Below, in pieces: positions 25,708 through 35,300 of a stretch of DNA of 51,764 nt. A program made the position numbers and the translations under genes. The stretch covers positions 1 through 51,764 of the forward strand of contig JBAXVX010000028.1 of NCBI GenBank assembly GCA_037128705.1, written 5' to 3'. Below the pieces are notes generated by a model. The model was not told the DNA's origin and made no database searches. It worked only from the letters and a program-made list of their open reading frames with translations. This DNA is from CAIVAT01 sp037128705. GTDB taxonomy: Bacteria > Bacteroidota > Bacteroidia > Bacteroidales > FEN-979. Positions within the stretch are counted from its first letter, which is position 1. Each line of letters begins with the position of its first letter.

Positions 25708-26791
25708 TCCAAGGTGGAATAAAGAAATGCTGGGAATTCTCAGGGATGCACCCATCATAACGGACCGGTTGACCGTGTGTTTTGACCGGCAGCCCGATAT
25801 GTTTGCCCTGGCCCGCTGCAAATACGACGATTTTTTTTACAGTGGACTTTTCCAAGGAGAAACGCTGAAAGGGTTTGGTATGGTTGGTTATCATACTGTA
25901 TTGGTTAACGGGGTCCTCACAGAAGTTTTCTGCGCAAGGGATCTTTATATTCTTCCTGAAGCCAGGGGACAAGGGTTTATACCAAGGAGCACAGAAAATC
26001 ATTTCCGGGAGAATCAACACCGGACCCAGATCGGCTATGGGGTGATCATGCAGGGCAACAAGGCAAGCCTGCGATTGGTCGGTAACAAACCCGAAAGCAA
26101 TCGTTACTCACCAAAATCGCGCATCATCAATAAGCTGATGATAAGAACCATTTTTCTTATCTTCCCGATAAGCGTAAAAAGCAGGTATAAAATCAGGAGA
26201 GCACAGAGGGAAGATATTCCTGCCATGGTGGCGCTTCTCAATAACGAACACAGGGACCGGCTTTTCGGTAACCTATATGACGAAGCCACATTTCAATCGA
26301 GACTGGAGCGCAGCACAGGATTGTCGGTGGAAGATTATTTCCTTGCCTTTAACCGCCTGGGAGCGTGTTGCGGAGTTTGCGCGGCCTGGGATATGTCGGG
26401 GATGAAACAGACCCGGGTGGTGAAATACGGCAGGGCATTTCTTCCCTCACAAATTGCATGGAAATCCCTTTCCTTTCTTTACGACCTCCCGCCTCTTCCC
26501 GAATCCGGCGATCATTTCCGGGAGGTGACGATCACCGATTATGCGGTTATGGAACGTGATCCTGAAATCATGCAGGCGTTGCTTCAAACAGTTTCCATGG
26601 AATACCGGCAAAGGGGTTATCATTTCATGATCTGGGGCAGTTCCATGGATGACCCCCTGTTAAAGGCTGCAAAAGGGTTTACGGGTCAAAACATTATTTC
26701 GAACATTGTTTTATTTTCTACCGATGATCAATGGCTCGAAGATGGAAAAGTAAAAAACAATTTACCCTATATCGATATTTCGGCAATATAA
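25679..26791 (+). CDS. Two-part GNAT-like acyltransferase
   Basis: The ATG at 25679 gives 370 residues (MNEYQIKSIDPRW); this overlaps the preceding gene by 29 bases, a normal coupling arrangement. The first half (about 1-150) shows a GNAT-like strand with CARDLYILPEARGQGFIPR, which matches the acetyl-CoA loop R-G-x-G. A basic linker (about 148-170, RTIFLIFPISVKSRYKIRRA) precedes a second GNAT-like half (about 165-300, REDIPAMVALLNNEHRDRLF) whose CoA loop is less clear. Double GNATs often N-acylate amino groups. In this operon the acceptor could be the amine made by the neighbouring enzymes, but that is inference. Confidence 0.72.
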   Translation: MNEYQIKSIDPRWNKEMLGILRDAPIITDRLTVCFDRQPDMFALARCKYDDFFYSGLFQGETLKGFGMVGYHTVLVNGVLTEVFCARDLYILPEARGQGFIPRSTENHFRENQHRTQIGYGVIMQGNKASLRLVGNKPESNRYSPKSRIINKLMIRTIFLIFPISVKSRYKIRRAQREDIPAMVALLNNEHRDRLFGNLYDEATFQSRLERSTGLSVEDYFLAFNRLGACCGVCAAWDMSGMKQTRVVKYGRAFLPSQIAWKSLSFLYDLPPLPESGDHFREVTITDYAVMERDPEIMQALLQTVSMEYRQRGYHFMIWGSSMDDPLLKAAKGFTGQNIISNIVLFSTDDQWLEDGKVKNNLPYIDISAI

Positions 26792-26832
26792 TCGTATCAG
26801 ATGGCTGTTTTTTAATTTTTAAAAAGAAGATT

Positions 26833-27627
26833 ATGCAAACAGTACTTGTTACCGGAGCGACTTCCGGCATTGGCTTAATCATCGCTGAAACACTCAACGA
26901 AAGTGGCTTTAAGGTTTTCGGAACAAGCCGGACCCCTGAAAAATCGGGATTAACACTGTCATTTGAACTGCTCGAACTCGATATTACGTCTGAAAAATCT
27001 ATTCAAACCTGCATTACAACCCTGTTAACGAAAACCAACACGATCGATGTCCTGATTAACAATGCCGGGATCGGGATTTGTGGTTCAGCTGAAGAGACCA
27101 CAATAGAACAAGCCTATAAGCAGGTTGAAACGAATTTCTGGGGAGCCGTAAAAATGACGAGAGCCGTTCTTCCTGTCATGCGGAAACAGCGATCTGGAAA
27201 TATTATTACCATCGGATCCCTGGCAGGGCTTATCGGGGTTCCTTTTCAAAGTTACTATTCTGCCTCAAAACATGCCCTGGAGGGTTTTTTTAAATCCTTA
27301 AGAATAGAGGTCAGGTCTTTCAACATTAAAATTTCCCTGATAGAACCGGGGTTCTTCAAAACAAATCTTCACCACTCCTTTGAATATGCGGAACCGACGA
27401 TAGAGGATTACCGGCAGTTAAGAAAGAATGCATTGCAGGTTTTTTCTGACTCCATTGAAAAAGCCAGTACCCCGGAATCGGTGGCCCAAATAGTATTGAA
27501 AATATTAGATTCAGAAAGGCCGGGCTTCAGTCATCGGGTTGGCAAAAACTCATGGCTGGCGCCATTTTTACAATTCCTGATTTACAGATGGTATGAATTG
27601 GGAACCAGGTTAAAGTTCAGGTTGTGA
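26833..27627 (+). CDS. Short-chain dehydrogenase/reductase
   Basis: This is a classical SDR of 264 residues from the ATG at 26833. The Rossmann motif TGATSGIG is at 7-14 and NNAG at 76-79. The catalytic set is S129 and Y142-x3-K146 in QSYYSASKHALEG, followed by IEPGFFKT. The hydrophobic, basic C-terminus (WLAPFLQFLIYRWYELGTRLKFRL region) suggests membrane association, as in reductases of lipid or sphingoid substrates. It follows the GNAT gene by 41 bases in the same operon and may reduce a carbonyl on the product. The substrate is undetermined. Confidence 0.88.
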   Translation: MQTVLVTGATSGIGLIIAETLNESGFKVFGTSRTPEKSGLTLSFELLELDITSEKSIQTCITTLLTKTNTIDVLINNAGIGICGSAEETTIEQAYKQVETNFWGAVKMTRAVLPVMRKQRSGNIITIGSLAGLIGVPFQSYYSASKHALEGFFKSLRIEVRSFNIKISLIEPGFFKTNLHHSFEYAEPTIEDYRQLRKNALQVFSDSIEKASTPESVAQIVLKILDSERPGFSHRVGKNSWLAPFLQFLIYRWYELGTRLKFRL

Positions 27628-27646
27628 TATATTTAACAAAAAAATT

Positions 27647-28243
27647 ATGAAAAAGCTAATCGCGATTACTTTTTTTATCCTGTGCTTTGTTATAACATCA
27701 CAGGCACAAACCAGTTCCCCGGATAAGAGAAAAAATTATCAAACATGGATCAGCACGTATGAAACCTCCCGTCCAATCACCGGGGTGTTATATGAGATAG
27801 AGGATTCGGCGGTAACACTCTCGAGTCGTAATTTTTCTAGGAATGGTTCACCCGGCAAGGTGGATATGACAAAATTAGATGTCAGGTCGATCGATGTTAT
27901 CACACTCAGGAAAAACGGCAATATTGGCCAGGGGATATTGTATGGTGCTATTTCAGGGTTGATTGTTGGAGGTGCCTTGGGAATAGTGTATGCTACATCG
28001 GTGGAAAGGCATGAGGAGGGAGCAAACGACCTTGAGAAAAGTTTCAATTCGATGGCTAGTTCCTTACAGATCATAGGCACCTCCGTGCTCATTGGCATTG
28101 GATGCATCGGAACCGGCATGGGCGTCGGTGCAATCATTGGCTCTGCGAAGATTACCATTCCAATCAATGGGAGCAAGGAGCAATTTAACCGGAATAAATC
28201 CGTGTTGAAAGATTATTCGGTAAAAAGCATTGTGGAAAACTAA
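27647..28243 (+). CDS. Small envelope protein with glycine-rich hydrophobic segments
   Basis: This 198-residue protein has a signal peptide (MKKLIAITFFILCFVITSQAQ). A beta-rich stretch follows, then two glycine-rich hydrophobic segments: about 88-110 (GNIGQGILYGAISGLIVGGALGIVY) and about 142-170 (IIGTSVLIGIGCIGTGMGVGAIIGSA). They look like a glycine-zipper pair, which often inserts in the outer membrane. I recognise no specific family; similar small proteins are frequent in Bacteroidota. It is 19 bases after the SDR gene and ends 22 bases before the convergent HTH gene. As the last gene of the operon it may help place or export the product. Confidence 0.7.
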   Translation: MKKLIAITFFILCFVITSQAQTSSPDKRKNYQTWISTYETSRPITGVLYEIEDSAVTLSSRNFSRNGSPGKVDMTKLDVRSIDVITLRKNGNIGQGILYGAISGLIVGGALGIVYATSVERHEEGANDLEKSFNSMASSLQIIGTSVLIGIGCIGTGMGVGAIIGSAKITIPINGSKEQFNRNKSVLKDYSVKSIVEN

Positions 28244-28265
28244 AGCGATCGGGGGCTATTAGAAT

Positions 28266-29273
28266 TCAGCCAATCCGTTCAATCCTGCATCTGAGCGAGG
28301 TTACTTTTTCATGCAGGATATTAAAAAACCGGTGCCGTTCCTTGGCCGAGGTTCCGCTGATCATGGTTGATTTCTGCATCAGGTTGCGGAGTGAATTTTC
28401 AATCTGGTTACAAAACACCGGGTTGGAGGTGATCAATTGATTAATCACGTTATAGGTATTGTAGGAAATTTTCTGGTTATCAGCTTTCACCAGGATTGTA
28501 TTGTCACTCACCAGCACCTCATTGTGGAAAAGCCTGTAATTGTTCTCAATTCCTTCAACCGGGCATCCCCTCATGTATTGAAAGCCATGTTCGGCCTGAC
28601 TTTGCACATGATCGAGCCATGATTCCAAAACATCACACAACCTGAAGACATCTTCCCGTTGTTTAAAAAAACCTGAAATAAAACAGTAATCAATTTGCCT
28701 CAGGATGCTGGATATTGTCTCTTCACTCCAGATTTCAATGGTAGGAATTTTAATATAATGGGAAAGCAGTTGCCGGCCTATGACATACAAATTTTCAGGG
28801 GCTTCGAGGGAGAACATTTTATTTTCATATCCACTGGCAGGTATCAGGGCCTTATTCCAGAAATAGATCTTAAAAGCTGCTATTTCGGGGAATTCAAAAT
28901 AGTAAAAGACCGGAATGTCCTTTGCTGCATAAATGATCTCGCTTTCTTTTGCCTCGTGTATCTTTTTGATTGCAGCCAAAAGAGACTCGAGCCACTTTTT
29001 AATGTCGAACCCCTCTTCCCCAATGGCCATTGAGTTGAAAATTATATGGTCATGTCTGACATTAAAAAGTGCGTCGACCGAAATTTTATAGTGAATACAA
29101 ATTGTTTTCAGCTCTTCCAAAGACAGCTCCTTTTCTCCCCGGATCCGGCGGTAGGTGCTGTCATAGCTTATTCCCAATAATTCAGAAAGATCATGGACAA
29201 ATGAGATATTCGGAGCCAACTTGTTCTTGATCAACTGAAAGAGGTTTTCCTGAATGGTTGGTAAGAGGTCCAT
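28266..29273 (-). CDS. Predicted HTH (XRE-like) transcriptional regulator
   Basis: The ATG at 29273 gives 335 residues starting MDLLPTIQENLFQLIKNKL; the frame is open further upstream but that overlaps the 3' end of the alpha-2-macroglobulin-like gene. The N-terminal HTH is visible as LSELLGISYDSTYRRIRGEKELSLEELKTICIHYKISVDAL (about 25-67), similar to XRE-type helices. The rest (70-335) has no domain I recognise and is probably a sensor or dimerisation region. Proteins of this layout are common in Bacteroidota. It points toward the lipid-type operon and ends 22 bases from it, so it might regulate that operon, but no operator is visible. Confidence 0.72.
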   Translation of the reverse strand: MDLLPTIQENLFQLIKNKLAPNISFVHDLSELLGISYDSTYRRIRGEKELSLEELKTICIHYKISVDALFNVRHDHIIFNSMAIGEEGFDIKKWLESLLAAIKKIHEAKESEIIYAAKDIPVFYYFEFPEIAAFKIYFWNKALIPASGYENKMFSLEAPENLYVIGRQLLSHYIKIPTIEIWSEETISSILRQIDYCFISGFFKQREDVFRLCDVLESWLDHVQSQAEHGFQYMRGCPVEGIENNYRLFHNEVLVSDNTILVKADNQKISYNTYNVINQLITSNPVFCNQIENSLRNLMQKSTMISGTSAKERHRFFNILHEKVTSLRCRIERIG

Positions 29274-29313
29274 TACATCAAAAAGGTTAGAAGAGGTAAA
29301 GGTAAACCAAAAA

Positions 29314-32300
29314 TCATTTAAAGTCAACTTTGACCCTGGTTCCTTCGGAATGGGCTGCAAACTCAGGAGCGTACATGCACTGGATGGTCGTAATTCCATT
29401 GGAATAATCTCCCGCGGCATTTACTTTTAAAGCGTATTCAAAAACAAAGGTGCCTTTTGGAAGATTATCAAAGAAGAAGTTGGTGGCCTGATCGGAAGTA
29501 CTCTGATAGTAGCCCAGACCGTCCTGGTAATGGTACCCCGAGAGACCATCCCCCATTTGGGACCGATATCCTATTCCGGATAACGGGCTGGCAGAAGCCA
29601 CCGAATAGGGTTCAAAAGAGGATGCCCGCATATCTTTCATGTGAACGAATTCAAGATCACGATCAACGGTAAGAACAATGCGCACTTTCAATTTATCACC
29701 GATTTTTATCATCCCTGAATTTGCCTGATCCTGCGTTATGGGTTCAATCACGGGACCGGAGGGGGTATTCCTTTCGACAAATATTTTCTTTTCCAGCTTC
29801 ATGGGGGTGGCTGCGGTGGTAATTTTATCAAGATTTTCAAAATATTGCCAATAAAGAGCTCCCCATGCCACGCCCGTTGTAGATTTTGAAATAGAAATCT
29901 TTCCCATGTCGGGCCTAATCTGATCTCCTGACCACGAAACCTGAAAATAGCCGGTTCCCGCCTCTTTTTCTGTATCGATCAGTTTATCGGAACTGATCTT
30001 TTCTTTACCGATTGAAATTTTCACACCGGGTTCTTCAGACAGTAAATCAGTTCCACGCAGCAACAATGCATAACAGGCTTCAACGGTTGCCTGCGGAGAG
30101 CGCCAATCCTGGGTTTGTTTTTGTTTCAAAAGCCATATTTTCAGGTCTTCAACCGTCTTTTCGTCCCGGGCAATTTCATCAAATGCTTCGACCATCAGCG
30201 CCTGGGTCTCGATGGGGGCCTGGTACCAGTAGAACCCTGTCTCTCCGGCCCAATACATTCCCATTTCGTTCGAATGAAGCGCTTTTTCAGAAAGCGATTT
30301 GAGAATGAGCGCAGGGATTTCAGTATTTCCGAGCCGATTCAACGCCAGAGCCATCATTCCCTGCATGTAGCGATTATTCTGCAGCCAGTATTTTTCAGCC
30401 TGGTGCTTATAATAATCAAAAGCCTCCCTGAAATTTACCCCCTGGTCTGGAATTGGGAGCCCGGGATCATTCATTAAGAAACTCCGGGCGTACAAATATT
30501 GGATTTGTAAAGTCCCGAGGTGATTATTGCGGAGGTATCCGGAGTCCTGCTTTTTCGCATGTTCAAAATCCCGGACAAGCTCCTGATCCAGAAATTGGAC
30601 TCCTTTTACGATCATACTCCATGTTTCGGGATCTTTCCGGATAGAGGCAATGCCCAAATGATGAAGTTGTCCCATTCCGGTGATGATGTTTTGGGAAATC
30701 CATCGGTTTTCAGGCATACCTGCAAACCAGGTCCATCCGCCATTGGGTGTTTGCAGTTTCTTAAGTTTGTTGAGATTTTCCCGAAGGGTAGCCTCCAGTG
30801 TGTTTGGATCAAAATATAGCCCAAGTTTTTGTTTTCGTTCAGTTTCACTGGCAGCATCCATCACCCAGGGCGTCTCCTGCAGCAAGGCAGATTTCAGTTC
30901 CTGGTTTTTTGCAAGGTTCGATTTCAGGGCATCGGGTGTGAGATTTTTCCATGATTCAAAAACCGCCTTGATCTTTGGATTGGAGTTTGCGATGAATTCG
31001 GCCAGGCTGTTCGACCAAAAGGCCGCAAAAACGGCATCGGCACTTTCATATTTTTTATTGTTCAAAACAGGGAGCGCCTGTATTGCATACCAGGCCGGGT
31101 TCGAAGCAAATTCAAGGGTAAGCCTGTAATTCAGCAGCGACGGATCTTTTTGGCCAGGCAATCCGGAGTGTAACAGTTTCTCAAACTCAAACCCGGTTGT
31201 CCCTTTTCCACGAACAGGCAATGGAAGCGATTCGGTAACCATCATGCGATTTGACAACACCGGTATGGCTTTTTCCTCCCCGTCGCTGAAAGTTTCAGAC
31301 GAGCCGGTAATCCTGTACTGAAGCACCGATGTCCCGGAGTTTACAGGAATGACAAGTTTCCAGTAAACAAGAACACTCTGGTCTCTTTTTACCTGAAAAA
31401 TCTGGTTCCGGGGGCCGGGTTCCGGATTCTGGCTTTCGGTTTTCGTTTCATTACCTGGCTGTCCTGCAGGACGAATCCCGGTTGTGGGATCAGACACTGT
31501 GTCAATCCAATTGTTTATGGTTCTTTGGGTGATGGCATCTGAAAGATCAAGATTTACATTGCCCGCAAGTTCCCGGTCAGCGAGGTTGACGATTTTTGCG
31601 CTAAAAATGACAGTATCTCCCTGGCGAACAAAGCGGGGGGCATTTGGAAATACCATCAGATTTTTGCTTGTAACGATTTCCTTTTCAACAAGCCCGTAAT
31701 CAAGGTTTTTTGTATGTGCAAGCCCAAGAAATTTCCATCGGGTAAGCGATTCGGGTGCGGTGAATTGAAGAACCAGGCTGCCTGTGGAATCTGTGACAAG
31801 GGATGGATAGAAAAATGCTGTTTCCCTGAAATCGCGGCGAACCCGGATGGAGGCTCCGGCAATGGCCGATGTCCTGATCCGCTCCTGCGTATTAACATTC
31901 AATGAGTCATTTGCGACAGCCTTCCCGGGAGCATTCATTTCATCCTGCTTCATTTCAGGGGACGGAGGCATTTGAGCTGATTGTGTTCCCTCATTGGCTG
32001 AACTCTCCATCAGGACCATCCCCATGCTTTTATCTCTACTGCTTCGACCATACCGGACATGGCCACCGGAACCGCCAAAATAATTCAAGCCAAACCAGTT
32101 CAATTTCAGCCCGGGATGAAAGATGTAATTTTCATTATCGCGAACGGGAGAATGCCATTGTCCGGCGGACAGGCGAAATGAATTATTTACATCCCAGGGG
32201 TAAAGACCCGAATAGCGCTGGTACAGATTGAATGTCCATTCAAGGGGGCGAAACAGGTCGAGCGAAGCATCATACATCCCCGCTAAAAATTCAGCGCCGG

Positions 32301-35300
32301 CAGGATGCCCTGCAGCGTTTGATATCCTGATTTTCCAGCTTTCCTTTGATCCGGGATCAATTTTATTCCGGAAGGTTCCGAATGCAATGTCCAGTTTTTT
32401 ATTGGTAAAGGGAACACTGATCAACTGGCTGTTCTGAAAAGCCCTGTTATGCCTGACAAATACGAAATTCACTGCAAAATTTCCACGGTACTGTTCTTTA
32501 ATCGGAATATCGACCATCATTGCCCGGTTATTCAGCTTGATCAGTTCCCGGGAAATCAGACTATCGTGAAGCCGTATTTCATAAATAACCGTCACGTCAT
32601 CTTCCTTTGAACCAACCAGGAGCCGGGCATTTTCTCCTGGTTCTCCGGTTGTTTTCAGTGGCACAAACCAATTGAGCGTATTGACGGGTACCTCTTTTGA
32701 GAGGGGAGAATAAGCGGTAAAAAACTGTTTCTTTTCAACTGCCACACCAAACGGATCCATCGCTTTCAGAACAAACAGGTAGGACCCCGGGGCCAGGACA
32801 CCTGATGCGGATAAATTGATGTTCAGCACAGAATCGGTTAATGTGTTTATTTTTTTTTCAAAGATCCCCTTTTCCTGACTCCACGTGGAGGGATCGCTGT
32901 CGTTGCCATAGATGTTATAGGGAAACTGTTGATAAAATTCCTCACGGGTCATAAGGGAGATATCCGGGCGTTCCCACAGCCGCGGTTTAAATAACCTGTC
33001 GGGCTGGATGAGTTTTTGAAGTGTGACCGAAACAAAAGCCGGCGTTGTACGCCCGTTGAGATTGGTTGTTGTTATTTTTACTGCACTGTCATTGGACAGG
33101 TTAACCAGGTCGGGCACCTTAAATTCAATTAGAAGCGCCTGATATCCTACTGAAACAGTTTGCCGGACCGATTGGGTCTCCCCGTTTATATCTGTAACAT
33201 CAACATAGAGTTCAAAATCAAATACAGGCCTGATCTCTTTATCCGTTGACGGGTCGGGCGTTGCGGGGAAAATAAAGCTATATTTACCGGAGACATCCGT
33301 CGTTGTGGTTCCACTGCAAATTTCAACCCCCGGAGAGGCCGGCATAGGTCTGCGCCAGCCCCAGTCCCAAAAGGGGAAGCTGGCTGAACGGACTACCCTG
33401 TATTTTACACTGGCGCCGTCGATGGCATTTCCTGCGAAAGCAGAAGCCTTTCCCTTTACGGTGATTGATTCTCCCAGCCGGTAGTTCCCTTCGAGGGGTT
33501 CATAAATCACCTCAAAGGTAGGTCGCTTGTACTCTTCCACGGAAACATGGACGGAACCGGATTCATTGGAAATGGCCATTTGTCCCAGCAATACGCCCTG
33601 TGGTGCCGTAAATGAACCGTTAAATGAACCAAACTCATTGGAGGTAAATGTTTGTTCACTGATCTTTTGGCCATTTGCATCGGTAAATACCACTTTCGTC
33701 GGTTGATTATTTTTAATCTTTGTTAATGCGCCTGATTTTTCAAGGATGATCCCTTTGAAATAAACAACCTGGCCCGGTCGGTAAATGGCCCGGTCGGTAT
33801 AAAACATGGTCAGAAGGCTTGTCTCTGTCTTTCCGGTATACTTCGGGTATTGATAAAAATTATCGGTAATCAGAAAGTCATCCTTATAATGTATTTTCAG
33901 GAACAGGGTAGAATTGTTGCGGCTGTTTTCAGGAGAAGGAACAGAAAAGAACCCCTGTCCGTCTGAAATAAAATCCTGCATTTTGGTTGTAAGATATTGG
34001 CGATCATGGTAATTATAATTTTTTTGCCATGATTCCGCTTTTACATTTTTCAGGGGAGCGCCCGTTTCGCGGTCGAGGAGGAAATAACCCAGGCTCCCGT
34101 CATTATTGAGTTTGCTGATATAGCTTATCTGTGATGACCAAAACGGGGTGATAGAAAAAACCCGGTTTGCATTGTTAAAATCTTTAGACGAAGAACCCAA
34201 CAGAACCCAGAATCCCATGGGCACCTCCGGGATGATTATTTCTGCATGGTGTACCTGGTAATCCCCATCAGAAGGAAATATTTGCGACCACGACTTTGTT
34301 GTTTGAAGGGCTGTCAGGTATTTGAAAAAATTGACAGGATCAAGGGTTCCGGCTTTTGCGGCATACACTTCCGGATCGGTTTTAACCAGCCGGAAAAAAA
34401 GTTGCTTTATGTTCCTCACTTCGGCCAGTGCGAGGGAAGGTTTATCGACGGGAACAGCATGTTCAGCGGTTAACCGCAAGATGTTATCCTGAATGGATTT
34501 AGCCAGGATCCTGCAATTTTTAGCCCCATCGGAATCCGGAAATCGTTTGATCGCATTATCGCACACCTCAATCGCCGAACGAAAGTCCCATTTGTGAATA
34601 TCTGAGACCAGGGGTTGGTAAAGTTGACCCTTTTCGTTGAGATAGGAGGCGAGTGTATAGGAAACCGAGGTTCCCCATGACGAACCGGCTTGCGTCTTGT
34701 CAAATTGCCTCAGGGCCTCCAGGTAGAGGCTGTCTTTTCCGGGGAGTGTATATCTACGGTGTACAAATTCGAAACGCTTCAACTCCACCTCAATCAAAGC
34801 CCGGGGATCTTTATCCGGAAGATGAAATGCAGCGAGGTCCCTGAAAATACGCAATGCAAAACTTGCAGGGGCTGATGTATCTGCCGGAATCAGCATCCGG
34901 TTACTGATAAAGTTAAAGGTCGGTGCAAAATACCAGGTGCGGTCAACCTCGAACCGCTGTGAAGGAATGGTTTGCGATTCCTGATCGGAGGTGAAATAAT
35001 CAAGCGCCCGGCCTGCCAGGAAATCATACAGGGTGGGGATGAACCTGGCCGCCTCTTTGAACTGTTCCCCCGCCTTTTTATCATTAAAAACCTCCTGATC
35101 AAGAATTGATTCAAACCGGTTGATCGAAATCCGTTTCAGCGAATCGGAATTTTCAAGCGATAAGAGGTAAAAACGGCAGATTTCATGGTTGATGGCAGAA
35201 AGGTCCCAGGTTTCGATGCTGTCGGGAAGCGGGGTGAGGACCTGCGACCTGTCGCGGAAACGATACTGGTTATTCTGGTAGTACTTCAGGTAAACCTCAG

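Noticed and set aside
17317..28243. Opine-metallophore (staphylopine-like) cluster
   Set aside because: It needs a nicotianamine-synthase-like CntL and an opine dehydrogenase. The aminocarboxypropyltransferase here fits DUF3419/BtaA instead, and no metal transporter is present.
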